Shown: piece by piece, positions 53,391 to 61,571 of the stretch | How positions within the stretch are numbered: position 1 is the first letter of the stretch | Layout of the letters: every line of letters starts with the position of its first letter | NCBI GenBank assembly: GCA_021775855.1 | Contig: JAJFGZ010000005.1 | Span: 1-64,000, forward strand | Source: Hyphomicrobiales bacterium | GTDB lineage: Bacteria; Pseudomonadota; Alphaproteobacteria; Rhizobiales; NORP267 | Length of the DNA stretch: 64,000 nt | Reading direction: 5' to 3' | Program-made: the position numbers and the translations under genes | Notes under the pieces: generated by a model | What the model was told of the DNA's origin: nothing | The model's input: only the letters and a program-made list of their open reading frames with translations | Databases searched by the model: none

Positions 53391-53474
53391 GACGTGTCTT
53401 GAGCTCCAACCGATCCAGTCAAATCTCCCCGCCAACCTCGCGTTTGAGGCCGCCGGAACCATTTTTTAGTCCGG

Positions 53475-53492
53475 TTTTACGCTAGTGTAAAA
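53475..53492. promoter_or_regulatory. TetR operator 1 (TTTTAC-N6-GTAAAA)
   Basis: A perfect 6-bp inverted repeat with spacer GCTAGT, in the divergent region between the catabolic operon and the TetR gene. It is one of three identical-arm sites in this locus and nowhere else noticed in the window. Confidence 0.8.
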
Positions 53493-53497
53493 TCTTT

Positions 53498-53515
53498 TTT
53501 TACATACCTGTAAAA
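53498..53515. promoter_or_regulatory. TetR operator 2 (TTTTAC-N6-GTAAAA)
   Basis: Same arms as operator 1 with spacer ATACCT; centres 23 bp apart. It immediately precedes TTGACT (53516-53521), so it may overlap a promoter of the TetR gene. Confidence 0.8.
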
Positions 53516-53581
53516 TTGACTGTGCAGATGTTACCAATGGTCCTAGTATAGGCCCACTCAATTATTGCGGAAAATGACCGG

Positions 53582-54160
53582 ATGGGACGACGAAACGAAA
53601 TCCTGCAGCGCGCGACAGAGGTATTCGAGCGCAAAGGGGTGACCCAGACCTCGATCGAAGATATCGCACAGGCGGTCGGGATCAAGCGCGAGGCGATCTA
53701 TTATTATTTCAGGGGCCGCCACGATATCCTGCTGGAAATCATCCTGCCATCGAGCAAGGAGTTGCTGACGGGGATCGAGGCAATCCGGGATAGCGACACG
53801 CCGGGTGCGGAGAAACTCAAGGATGCGGTGCGCAATCATTTGCTTGCCTACGACCCGCGCTATCTGGAAATGAGTGTGGCGTTGCGCGAAGATCTGTTTT
53901 TCAGCGATGGCGACGGCAAATTGCGTGAATTGCAGGATATCTGGCATCGGTACGGCGACCTCTGGGCGGAACTCATCGAAGACGGTCAGATGACGGGCGC
54001 TTTTCGCAGCGACCTGGACGCCAAACTAGTATCTTACGCTATCCTCGGCATGTGCAATTGGCTGTCGCGTTGGTTCGACCCCAAAAAAGATCTTTCGCTC
54101 GACGAGATCATCGATACTTATTTCAAGCTCACGTTCGAAGGCATCCAGCCGCGCGGCTGA
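53582..54160 (+). CDS. TetR-family regulator of the catabolic/TRAP locus
   Basis: This 192-aa repressor has an N-terminal helix-turn-helix (EILQRATEVFERKGVTQTSIEDIAQAVGIKREAIYYYFRGRHDILLEI) and a helical ligand domain. It is divergent from the 13-gene operon and next to two TTTTAC-N6-GTAAAA palindromes; a third lies before dctP. It probably senses the substrate or a CoA intermediate. The EthD-like gene follows after 17 bp. Confidence 0.9.
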   Translation: MGRRNEILQRATEVFERKGVTQTSIEDIAQAVGIKREAIYYYFRGRHDILLEIILPSSKELLTGIEAIRDSDTPGAEKLKDAVRNHLLAYDPRYLEMSVALREDLFFSDGDGKLRELQDIWHRYGDLWAELIEDGQMTGAFRSDLDAKLVSYAILGMCNWLSRWFDPKKDLSLDEIIDTYFKLTFEGIQPRG

Positions 54161-54177
54161 CAATCCGGACCATACCC

Positions 54178-54888
54178 ATGACCTACCGATTGATCGCCAC
54201 TTATGAGCGCAGCGACAGCTCAACCAGAAAGGCCGCGAGCGCTGAACTGGATTCATGGTTCTCGTCACCTGAGTTTGAAGACATTGCCCGCGCGCCGGGG
54301 TTGACGGCCTTCGATGTCTTGGTGCCCGAGACCGGAAAAGCTCGGTTTTTTGATGACGGACCGGCTCCGGTAGCGATCGTCCACCTCTCTGCTGAGACAC
54401 CCGGAATGCTCGCGGATCTCGCCCGATCAGACCCGTTCATTGACGCCTTCTGGAAGACCCCGTTAAAGCTGGCCGGTGTTTCGCCTGATTTTGGGCTATA
54501 CCAGGTAATCGCGGCTCCGATCGGCGATACACCTGACCCACAGGATCGCAAGGCGGCGCTCTCCTTCGTGGTGCGGTATTTTGAACCGATCGTGGAGGCC
54601 AAAAAATTCCGCGACTTTTATGTTGCGAACCACCCACCGATCCTGGCGCGGTTTCCGGATGTCAGAAACGTCCTTTGCTACCTGCCAATCGACGCGGATT
54701 TCGGTGACTTTTCCGCTGCCAGAGTGGCGCTCGGTAATGAAGTTGTTTTCGACGATCTAGCAGCGCTGAACACGGCACTCTCGTCAAACGTCTTGGCGGA
54801 TCTCAGGGAAGATTCGCAAAACTTTCCGCCGTTCGGCCGCGTCTGCCACCACGCGATGATCCGGCATCGCCATTTTACACTATCGTAA
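54178..54888 (+). CDS. EthD-like dimeric alpha-beta barrel protein
   Basis: This 236-aa protein appears to contain two ferredoxin-like halves; the second (VVRYFEPIVEAKKFRDFYVANHPPILARFPDVRNVLCYLP) fits EthD/DABB proteins. Such proteins are often small catabolic accessory proteins or isomerase/monooxygenase-like. ATG 54178 is chosen over an upstream frame that overlaps the TetR gene. Its stop codon lies inside the third operator. Confidence 0.7.
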   Translation: MTYRLIATYERSDSSTRKAASAELDSWFSSPEFEDIARAPGLTAFDVLVPETGKARFFDDGPAPVAIVHLSAETPGMLADLARSDPFIDAFWKTPLKLAGVSPDFGLYQVIAAPIGDTPDPQDRKAALSFVVRYFEPIVEAKKFRDFYVANHPPILARFPDVRNVLCYLPIDADFGDFSAARVALGNEVVFDDLAALNTALSSNVLADLREDSQNFPPFGRVCHHAMIRHRHFTLS

Positions 54889-54890
54889 AA
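54873..54890. promoter_or_regulatory. TetR operator 3, upstream of dctPQM
   Basis: TTTTAC-ACTATC-GTAAAA has the same arms as operators 1 and 2. It overlaps the stop codon of the EthD-like gene and directly precedes the candidate dctP promoter. Confidence 0.8.
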
Positions 54891-54894
54891 TTGT

Positions 54895-54923
54895 TTGCCG
54901 GGGCGCACTCCTTGCCCTAAGCT
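54895..54923 (+). promoter_or_regulatory. Candidate dctP promoter
   Basis: TTGCCG (54895-54900) and TAAGCT (54918-54923) are separated by 17 nt and lie immediately downstream of operator 3. Confidence 0.5.
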
Positions 54924-54963
54924 TGAATGGGATTTGCGGCTCGAGAGCTTCAAATCTCCAGTG

Positions 54964-54987
54964 GCACGAGAATGCATAATCTCGTGC
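54964..54987 (+). promoter_or_regulatory. Hairpin in the dctP leader
   Basis: An 8-bp perfect stem (GCACGAGA with TCTCGTGC) with an 8-nt loop lies in the leader, 53 nt before the dctP start. There is no T run, so it is not a terminator; leader stability or folding is possible. Confidence 0.4.
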
Positions 54988-55039
54988 TACCACAATATTT
55001 CACGGGCGATTCAAGCTCCAACCTAGTGGGAGGAAGAGT

Positions 55040-56041
55040 ATGACATTCCTGAAATCATTATTTGCCGCCGTTGGTCTTTCGGCGATGTTATTCAGCGGGC
55101 AGGCGCTCGCGGTCGAGAGAATTACCGCCGTCCACGCGTTCCCGGCATTTCTGGTTTATACCAAAACCTTTCTCGCCATGATCGACGATCTGAACGCCCG
55201 TGGCGAGGGTATTCTGGAAGTCGAGGTTCTTGGCGGCCCAGAGGCCATCGGCATGTTCGAGCAACCCAACGCAGTACGTGACGGGGTTGTCGACATGATC
55301 CACACACCCGGCAGTTTTTACGGCGCATCGGTGCCTGAAATCGACGCTATGGTTGCCGGGCGGGTGACTCCGATGGAGGCCCGCGCCAATGGCGGCGCCG
55401 CGCTGATGGACGAAATCCATCAGGCCCGCTTCAACGTCAAGCATCTCGGCTGGATTGATGGCGGCGTCAATTTCCACATCTATTCGGTCAATCCGCCTAC
55501 TTTTAACAGCGACGGACTGCTCGATCTGACCGGCGTGAAACTGCGCGACAACCCGATCTATCACGCGTTTTTTGTCGCCTTGAATGCGACAACCTCTTCG
55601 ATGCCTTCGACCGAGGTTTACTCGGCGCTGGAAAAAGGCGTGGTGGAATCGACCGCATGGACATCGATTGGCCTGCTCGATCTGAAATGGAACGAGTTTC
55701 TCAATTTCCGTGTCGACCCGGCTTTCTACAACACTGACATCGGCGTCATCATGAACAAGGACCGGTGGGATAGCCTGTCACCTGAAGCCCAGGCTTTGAT
55801 CCAGCAGGTGGTGATCGACTGGGAGCAGAAATCCTACGACGCCCGCCAGACAGACCGGGTCAGCGACGAAGCAGCGTTACAGGCCGGCGGCATGCAGTTT
55901 GTTGCCATGACAGATGAAGCTGCAGCAGCCTACCAGAAGATGGCGGACGATGCCGCCTGGGCGCGGATGCGTGGCCGGTTGGATGAAATGGGATCCGCAG
56001 AGAATTACGACCGTCTGCGCGAATTGTATTACGGGGAATAA
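55040..56041 (+). CDS. dctP: TRAP transporter substrate-binding protein
   Basis: This 333-aa periplasmic protein has a signal peptide (residues 1-23, ALA cleavage) and the DctP/TAXI-like fold; the segment VKLRDNPIYHAFFVALNATTSSMPSTEVYSALEKGVVE holds the conserved Arg that binds the ligand carboxylate. It delivers a carboxylate to DctQM. A strong GGGAGGAAG site precedes ATG 55040. The upstream operator links it to the TetR regulon and the catabolic operon. Confidence 0.92.
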   Translation: MTFLKSLFAAVGLSAMLFSGQALAVERITAVHAFPAFLVYTKTFLAMIDDLNARGEGILEVEVLGGPEAIGMFEQPNAVRDGVVDMIHTPGSFYGASVPEIDAMVAGRVTPMEARANGGAALMDEIHQARFNVKHLGWIDGGVNFHIYSVNPPTFNSDGLLDLTGVKLRDNPIYHAFFVALNATTSSMPSTEVYSALEKGVVESTAWTSIGLLDLKWNEFLNFRVDPAFYNTDIGVIMNKDRWDSLSPEAQALIQQVVIDWEQKSYDARQTDRVSDEAALQAGGMQFVAMTDEAAAAYQKMADDAAWARMRGRLDEMGSAENYDRLRELYYGE

Positions 56042-56065
56042 CAGGCGGACCTTGGACGGGCCGGA

Positions 56066-56566
56066 ATGTTGATGCGTGCGATCGATCGGGTATGCGATGT
56101 TCTCGCTATTTTTGCGGGAATATATCTAGTCGCGATCATGGCGGGAATTGTCTTTCAGGCAACCGCGCGCACGCTGAACTTTTCCGGCTCGTCCCACATT
56201 TTCACCTTTACCGAATACGGCCTGCTGTACATCGCGATGGCCGCCTCGCCGTGGCTGGCGCGGATACGTGGGCACGTTTTTATTGAAATGCTCACAGCCG
56301 CATTGCCGAATCGGCAGGCCAGGGCCTTCTCCCGGGTTATTGCTGGATTGTGTGTTGTAATCTGCCTGCTACTCGTCTGGTATTCGGGCGGCGCCACCAT
56401 CAAGGCGTATGCGCGTGGCGACGCCGATATGCGCTCTCTGGATATGCCGAAATGGCTATTGCTTGGAGCCATGCCGATCTGTTTTTCCCTGATGGCGGCG
56501 CAGTTTTCGAGGTTCATCTGGGGCGATGAGACGATGCATTCCGGGGAGGCCGGGGTCCATGAATAG
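56066..56566 (+). CDS. dctQ: TRAP transporter small permease
   Basis: This 166-aa protein has four TMs (about residues 15-35, 50-65, 85-110 and 130-145), the DctQ topology. It bridges DctP and DctM. ATG codons at 56066 and 56072 are both possible. Confidence 0.88.
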   Translation: MLMRAIDRVCDVLAIFAGIYLVAIMAGIVFQATARTLNFSGSSHIFTFTEYGLLYIAMAASPWLARIRGHVFIEMLTAALPNRQARAFSRVIAGLCVVICLLLVWYSGGATIKAYARGDADMRSLDMPKWLLLGAMPICFSLMAAQFSRFIWGDETMHSGEAGVHE

Positions 56567-56596
56567 CCGCCAGTTCAGGACAGGATAAGCGCCAAA

Positions 56597-57934
56597 ATGG
56601 AATGGTATTTCGCGCTTGTTTTCCTGCTCGGTTCGGTGCTCGGATTTATGTTTCTGGGCGTACCAGTGGCACTCGCATTTCTTGCCGCCAACATGGTCGG
56701 GGCCACCTTCTTCATGGGCGGCAGCGGCGATCTGTTTACACAGATGTCGCGCGGTATCGGGCAATTGGTAAACAATGCGATCCCGACAGTCACAACTTTC
56801 AACCTGATGCCAGTGCCCATGTTCCTGCTTATGGGTGAAATATTTTTCTTTACCGGGCTTGCCAGCCGAATGTTCTCGGCGATCGACCAGTTGATGGGCC
56901 GGATCCCGGGCCGGTTGTCCTTCGTCACCGTTGCCGGCGGCACAGCATTCGCCACGCTGTCCGGATCATCGATAGGATCGACCGCCCTGCTCGGCTCGCT
57001 GATGGTGCCGGAGATGGAGAAGCGCGGGTACAAAAAGCACATGGCGATCGGGCCTATTCTCGGCACCGGCGGACTGGCCATGCTGATCCCGCCATCGGCG
57101 CTTGCCGTATTGCTGGCGACGCTTGCCAACCTTGACGTGGGCCGGTTGCTGATCGCAGGTGTCGTCCCCGGCCTGGTGCTGGCATGTTTTTATGCGATCC
57201 TGATCCTGGCCATGTGCTTGATCGATCCTGACGCCGCGCCTTCTTACGACGTTGTGCAAACGTCTCTGGTCGAGAAATTCCGCCTGCTCTTGGTCGACAT
57301 CCTGCCGATGATCTCGATCGTTGCCGGTGTCATTCTGCTGATCCTGAATGGCTGGGCGACGCCGTCCGAATCGGCCGCCTTTGGCTGCGTCGGGGTGATA
57401 TTGCTGGCGGCGATTTACCGCAAGTTGACTTGGGATTCGATGATTAAGTCGGTCACCGGAGCCTTGAGGGTTACGACGATGGCGCTGTTGATCATTTTCG
57501 GCTCGGCAACCTTTTCGGCCCTGCTGGCTTTTTCCGGCGCCAGCTCCGGATTGATCCGCTGGGCCACCGGGTTCGATTTCGACGCCATCACCATGCTGTT
57601 GATTATGTTTGCGATCCTTCTCGTGCTTGGCATGTTCATGGATCAATTGTCGATGATGCTCCTGACCGTCCCGATATTTTTTCCGCTGGCGACCCAATTC
57701 GGTTTCGATCTAATTTGGTTCGGTGTGATTGTCCTGCTGGCGCTGGAAATCAGCTTTACGACACCACCCTTCGGCCTACTGCTGTTCGTCATGAAAGGGG
57801 TTTCGCCGCCCGGCACCAGCATGCGCGATATATACATGGCAGCCGTACCATTCATGGCCTGCGCCATGGCGCTGGTCGGGCTCCTTATCCTATGGCCGGA
57901 TATCGCCCTGTGGTTGCCCAATCTCGGGCGCTGA
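56597..57934 (+). CDS. dctM: TRAP transporter large permease
   Basis: This 445-aa inner-membrane protein has about 12-13 hydrophobic segments, including TLSGSSIGSTALLGSLMVPEM and the C-terminal TTPPFGLLLFVMKGV, typical of the DctM subunit that couples sodium or proton flow to carboxylate uptake. Third gene of dctPQM, convergent with the second TetR gene. Confidence 0.92.
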   Translation: MEWYFALVFLLGSVLGFMFLGVPVALAFLAANMVGATFFMGGSGDLFTQMSRGIGQLVNNAIPTVTTFNLMPVPMFLLMGEIFFFTGLASRMFSAIDQLMGRIPGRLSFVTVAGGTAFATLSGSSIGSTALLGSLMVPEMEKRGYKKHMAIGPILGTGGLAMLIPPSALAVLLATLANLDVGRLLIAGVVPGLVLACFYAILILAMCLIDPDAAPSYDVVQTSLVEKFRLLLVDILPMISIVAGVILLILNGWATPSESAAFGCVGVILLAAIYRKLTWDSMIKSVTGALRVTTMALLIIFGSATFSALLAFSGASSGLIRWATGFDFDAITMLLIMFAILLVLGMFMDQLSMMLLTVPIFFPLATQFGFDLIWFGVIVLLALEISFTTPPFGLLLFVMKGVSPPGTSMRDIYMAAVPFMACAMALVGLLILWPDIALWLPNLGR

Positions 57935-57966
57935 AACCCTGCCTGACAGCCCGCTTAATCGCCAGA

Positions 57967-58551
57967 TCAATCGGCCAGCAAATCGGCGACGACGCGGTCG
58001 AACAGAGCCATGCCGTCCAGGTTTTTAGCCAAGATCATTGCACCCTGTAATGTCGCGACAATGTGCTCCGCTCTGGCACGCGCTTTTTGTTCGCCAAGAT
58101 CGTCGGCCAACGTTTCGGAAAGCCAGGAAATGTTTCGTTCCAGAAATGCTGCAACCGCTTTGCTCAATTCGTTCGGAAGGCCATCTTTTTCCGCACCGAA
58201 TATGCCACACAGACAAATCTTGTGGTTCTCAGCCAAGGCCCCCCGGTAAAGCCTGTAGAATATCGCGAGGCGTTCACTGTTGGTCGATGCGGTCTCACAT
58301 TCTGCGTCCAGCAAGTTGAATATTTTCTTCGAGTATTGCTCGACTACCGCCAGGCCAAGGTCTTCCTTGCGGCGGTAATAATAATGGACGCTCGAGCTTT
58401 TGATCTCCAGCTCGTCGGCAAGTTCCCGGAAACTGACACCGTGATACCCATCGGAACGAAATCGGTTCTCGGCAGTATCCAGCAGTTTTTGTTGCATATC
58501 GCTCACAATGCGCACCATTCTCACAAATCTATCGATAGGTAGGCTTGACAT
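57967..58551 (-). CDS. TetR-family regulator of the GST gene
   Basis: This 194-aa repressor has an N-terminal helix-turn-helix (ENRFRSDGYHGVSFRELADELEIKSSSVHYYYRRKEDLGLAVVEQY), with YYYRRKEDL typical, and a C-terminal domain containing CLCGIFGAE, a cysteine pair seen in some thiol-sensing TetR proteins. Starts at 58551, 58518 and 58497 are all possible: the operator-like dyad at 58529-58538 and the promoter of the divergent GST gene favour a start downstream of 58551, while GAGG sits close to 58551. Divergent from the GST gene. Confidence 0.87.
   Translation of the reverse strand: MSSLPIDRFVRMVRIVSDMQQKLLDTAENRFRSDGYHGVSFRELADELEIKSSSVHYYYRRKEDLGLAVVEQYSKKIFNLLDAECETASTNSERLAIFYRLYRGALAENHKICLCGIFGAEKDGLPNELSKAVAAFLERNISWLSETLADDLGEQKARARAEHIVATLQGAMILAKNLDGMALFDRVVADLLAD
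58529..58538. promoter_or_regulatory. Second operator-like dyad near the TetR start
   Basis: CTATCGATAG shares the CTATC/GATAG arms of the larger site at 58577-58594, without a spacer. The role is inferred. Confidence 0.35.
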
Positions 58552-58574
58552 AACCTCAAGCTATTGCGTATATC
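58545..58574 (+). promoter_or_regulatory. Promoter of the GST gene
   Basis: TTGACA (58545-58550) and TATATC (58569-58574) are separated by 18 nt, the best consensus match in this region. The operator at 58577-58594 lies right after the -10 box. Confidence 0.7.
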
Positions 58575-58576
58575 AA

Positions 58577-58594
58577 CTATCTACTGATAGATAG
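58577..58594. promoter_or_regulatory. Operator in the GST promoter
   Basis: A perfect 7-bp inverted repeat (CTATCTA-CTGA-TAGATAG) over the expected transcription start; the divergent TetR is the likely ligand. Confidence 0.7.
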
Positions 58595-58614
58595 AGGTAT
58601 GGAGATACATTACA

Positions 58615-59235
58615 ATGAAAATTTATGATTACAGGGAATTCCCCAATCCGGCTCGGGTGCGTATTGCCCTGGCCGAACTTGAGCTTATCGATCAGGTCGA
58701 ATTTATCAGTGTCGATGTCCCGAACGGTGAGCATAAATCACCGCAATTCCGCAAAATGAACCCGTTTCCCGCCGTACCCGTGCTTGAACTGGAGGACGGA
58801 ACCAAGCTTGCGGAATGTACCGCTATTACTGAATACCTTGACAATCTGGGTGACGTACCAAAACTCACCGGGACGGACGCAAAGCAGCGTGGAATTATCC
58901 ACATGATGCAGCGGCGGGCCGAAGCCGTTTTGCTGGATGCCGTCGCGGCCTATTTCCATCATGCCACGCCCGGGCTTGGTCCCGATATCGAAGAATTCCA
59001 ATGCAAAGAATGGGGCCTGCACCAGCGCGAACGCGCAGCCAAAGGCATGGCTTATTTCAATGGTGTTCTTGAAACCCAACCCTATGTTGCAGGAGATAAT
59101 TTTTCCATGGCTGATATTACAGTCTTTGCCGGACTGAGTTTTGCTGACGCCGTGAATATCGACATACCGGAAGATTGCACACACCTGAATAAGTGGCGGC
59201 AGAAACTGAACAAACGCCCGAGTATCGCAGGGTAG
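58615..59235 (+). CDS. Glutathione S-transferase family protein
   Basis: This 206-aa protein has an N-terminal thioredoxin-like domain (KIYDYREFPNPARVRIALAELEL, with PNPARVRI at the active-site position and PAVPVLELEDGTKLAECTAI forming the glutathione-binding cis-Pro and Glu-Cys region) and an all-helical C-terminal domain (SMADITVFAGLSFA). It is under an inducible-looking promoter controlled by the adjacent TetR, suggesting response to an electrophile. GGAG precedes ATG 58615. Confidence 0.9.
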   Translation: MKIYDYREFPNPARVRIALAELELIDQVEFISVDVPNGEHKSPQFRKMNPFPAVPVLELEDGTKLAECTAITEYLDNLGDVPKLTGTDAKQRGIIHMMQRRAEAVLLDAVAAYFHHATPGLGPDIEEFQCKEWGLHQRERAAKGMAYFNGVLETQPYVAGDNFSMADITVFAGLSFADAVNIDIPEDCTHLNKWRQKLNKRPSIAG

Positions 59236-59249
59236 AAACCAGATCAGGT

Positions 59250-59279
59250 CCCGTCAGCCCGAATACCTTGGCTGACGGG
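59250..59279 (+). terminator. Hairpin between the GST and cupin genes
   Basis: A perfect 10-bp stem (CCCGTCAGCC with GGCTGACGGG) with a 10-nt loop follows the GST stop by 14 bp. No T run follows, so termination may be weak or the hairpin may protect the mRNA end. Confidence 0.5.
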
Positions 59280-59301
59280 GGTCGGGCAATAAGGAACATC
59301 C

Positions 59302-59997
59302 ATGAAAATCAACGCGGATTTTAGCCAACGCACGCTTGTGCACGGGGCGTCGATCGACTGGGTCGAGACCCGCATGCCGGGCGTTTCTCGACGCATGCTG
59401 GACAGGATTGGAGCCGAGGCGGGGCGGGCCACGTCGATTGTCCGGTACGCGCCCGACAGCCGGTTTTCAGCCCATACCCACACAGGTGGCGAGGAATTCA
59501 TCGTCCTTGACGGTGTCTTTCAGGACGAGCATGGCGACTATCCGGCGGGTTATTATGTGCGCAACCCGCCCCAATCGCGCCACACCCCGCGCTCGGATGA
59601 AGGGTGTACGATCTTCGTCAAGCTCTGGCAGTTCGAGGATCAGGACCGGAGCCACGGGCGGATTGATACCAATAAAATGGTTTTCACGCCCGAAGCCGAC
59701 GGGGTTGAGGTTATGCCGCTGTTTCACGATTCCCGCGAAGACGTCCGGATGGAGACGTGGGCCGCCGGGCAATTCGTCTCTCTGGCCGCGCCAAAGGGAA
59801 TGGAAATCTTTGTACTTGAGGGCGGCTTTGCCGAAGCCGGAGAGACGCTGGAAAAATGGTCCTGGCTGCGCTTGCCCGCCGGGTCGACGACCACCGCGAT
59901 TGCCGGGCAATCGGGGGCCCGGGTCTGGATCAAGCGCGGACACCTGGACGTCGAGACCCTGGCGGCGCAATTGCAATTCGCTGAGACCGTCGCCTAG
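59302..59997 (+). CDS. Double cupin (ChrR-like) protein
   Basis: This 231-aa protein has two cupin repeats: the first (residues about 35-105) carries FSAHTHTGGEEFIVLDGVFQDEHGDYPAGYYVRNPPQSRH with the metal-binding His-x-His and Glu, and the second (about 135-215) lacks the full set. It is similar to the ChrR cupin domain without the anti-sigma zinc domain. The GST neighbour suggests a stress or detoxification role. Convergent with iorB, 5 bp apart. Confidence 0.8.
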   Translation: MKINADFSQRTLVHGASIDWVETRMPGVSRRMLDRIGAEAGRATSIVRYAPDSRFSAHTHTGGEEFIVLDGVFQDEHGDYPAGYYVRNPPQSRHTPRSDEGCTIFVKLWQFEDQDRSHGRIDTNKMVFTPEADGVEVMPLFHDSREDVRMETWAAGQFVSLAAPKGMEIFVLEGGFAEAGETLEKWSWLRLPAGSTTTAIAGQSGARVWIKRGHLDVETLAAQLQFAETVA

Positions 59998-60002
59998 GCG
60001 TA

Positions 60003-61571
60003 TTATTCGCCGGGTGATAACGCGGCTGCACGGCTGCCAGCCCTGGCCCCGTTTTCTTCCGCACCAGGCAGCAATGCTACAAATTGATTGCCGTCCGGGT
60101 CGGCCAACGCGGAGTCTCTGGCTTCGGCAACTTTTTTGGCGGCGTTACGGTTGGCATCGATCGCAGGCATGACGATTTCAGCCATCAGGCGGTTGAAGTT
60201 CGCAACCCCACGGCGGTAGGTGTTGCCATACCCCTTGATCAGGTTGGCGCATTCGGCCACCTCGACGCCGAACCGGTAATTGACATTGGCGGCGCGCAGC
60301 ACCAGCCCGAGCCAGGTCTCGATCTGCGCCTTCTCCTGCGCGTAACGCCACGACCGCTTACGCAAACCGCGAAGCGCGGCCAGGATCCGCATGGTGAGAA
60401 AGCCGGTAACAGTGTCGGAGCGAATATGCATCCCCATATGGTACCGCGACTCATTGCCATTGCGGCGCACCCGGTTCATCAACCAATTGCCCACACCAAT
60501 CGGCAGCAGCGCGCAAAACTCTTCCGGTCCCGGTTTGAGAAATTCGGTGATCCGGACCGGTTCGTGATCGCCGGCACGGGCCTCCTCACGGATCCGGTCG
60601 AAACGGGACTTTCTGGTTTTCAGCCAGGCAACGCGCATTATGTCTTCATAACTCATGCGGAGCGCGAGATAGCGGGCGGTCTCCTTGGTGAGTTGCCAAC
60701 CGTTGCGGGCACCTCTATGGGCCCTGTCGAACGCGATAACCGGTGCCATGTGCTCAAGATACAAAGCAGCGTATTTATTGTTCTGGTAATCGATCAAACG
60801 GGCAAGTGCCGCCATCCCGACATACTGGGTTTCCACCGGCCAGCTGGCGCTGACGCGATCTGCCAGAAACGAGGGAGGCGCTATTGTGTTGGGGGCACTA
60901 GCAGGGGTAGGGGTTTCCACTGCGCCGACTTCGGTAACCGCCCTGAAGCCGCGATGATATCCGGCAAGGCTCGCCTCGGCGGCGCGCCCGGAATTGGCGA
61001 CCACAGCCTCGAATTTCGCGGCCGGGATAGGGACCGCGCCGGTGCCCGCCAACCCCCCGATCATGACCGAGGAGAGCACAGTACCTTCGTCGGCCGCGAT
61101 TTTTTCCATGTCGAAAATGACAGCACGCGCAGCCATTTCATGGCACGCTTTAAGCGCCAAATCAGAATCGAACGTACCGTCGCCCATGGCGGATTTTTCG
61201 GCGATCGCGAATACCCGGTGGGACGACGCAATTAACGTTGTGCGTTTGGGATCCACAAAACCGCCCTGGACCGCGCGGGCAGCTTCGATCAGTTCCGAAG
61301 TAATCACCACATCGACCCGCCCCGGCATCGGGGTCAGGGCGAGGTTGGGCCGGCGGTTGCCAAGTTCGGAGATCGGGACCGGGTAAAACTCGATATAATA
61401 GGTCGTACCGCCGGTCCGCTGGGCAACGCCCGGGATCGAGGTCGATTGCACGTAATAGCCGCAACTGGAAATCGCCTGGACCAGCCAGTTGGTCAGCACG
61501 CCACCGCCTTCGCCGCCAAGCGCCGCGATCAGAATGCCAAATGTCCGGGGGCGGGGTTTCGTCTTGGCCAT
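60003..61571 (-). CDS. iorB: Indolepyruvate ferredoxin oxidoreductase beta subunit, extended form
   Basis: This 522-aa protein has the gamma-type domain in its first 200 residues (FGILIAALGGEGGGVLTNWLVQAI and STSIPGVAQRTGGTTYYIEFYP), longer than the classic 200-aa IorB; the C-terminal 300 residues match the DUF6537-type extension seen in alphaproteobacterial fused enzymes. The ATG at 61571 overlaps the iorA stop by 1 nt (TAATG); the open frame further upstream is a shadow of iorA. Confidence 0.88.
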   Translation of the reverse strand: MAKTKPRPRTFGILIAALGGEGGGVLTNWLVQAISSCGYYVQSTSIPGVAQRTGGTTYYIEFYPVPISELGNRRPNLALTPMPGRVDVVITSELIEAARAVQGGFVDPKRTTLIASSHRVFAIAEKSAMGDGTFDSDLALKACHEMAARAVIFDMEKIAADEGTVLSSVMIGGLAGTGAVPIPAAKFEAVVANSGRAAEASLAGYHRGFRAVTEVGAVETPTPASAPNTIAPPSFLADRVSASWPVETQYVGMAALARLIDYQNNKYAALYLEHMAPVIAFDRAHRGARNGWQLTKETARYLALRMSYEDIMRVAWLKTRKSRFDRIREEARAGDHEPVRITEFLKPGPEEFCALLPIGVGNWLMNRVRRNGNESRYHMGMHIRSDTVTGFLTMRILAALRGLRKRSWRYAQEKAQIETWLGLVLRAANVNYRFGVEVAECANLIKGYGNTYRRGVANFNRLMAEIVMPAIDANRNAAKKVAEARDSALADPDGNQFVALLPGAEENGARAGSRAAALSPGE

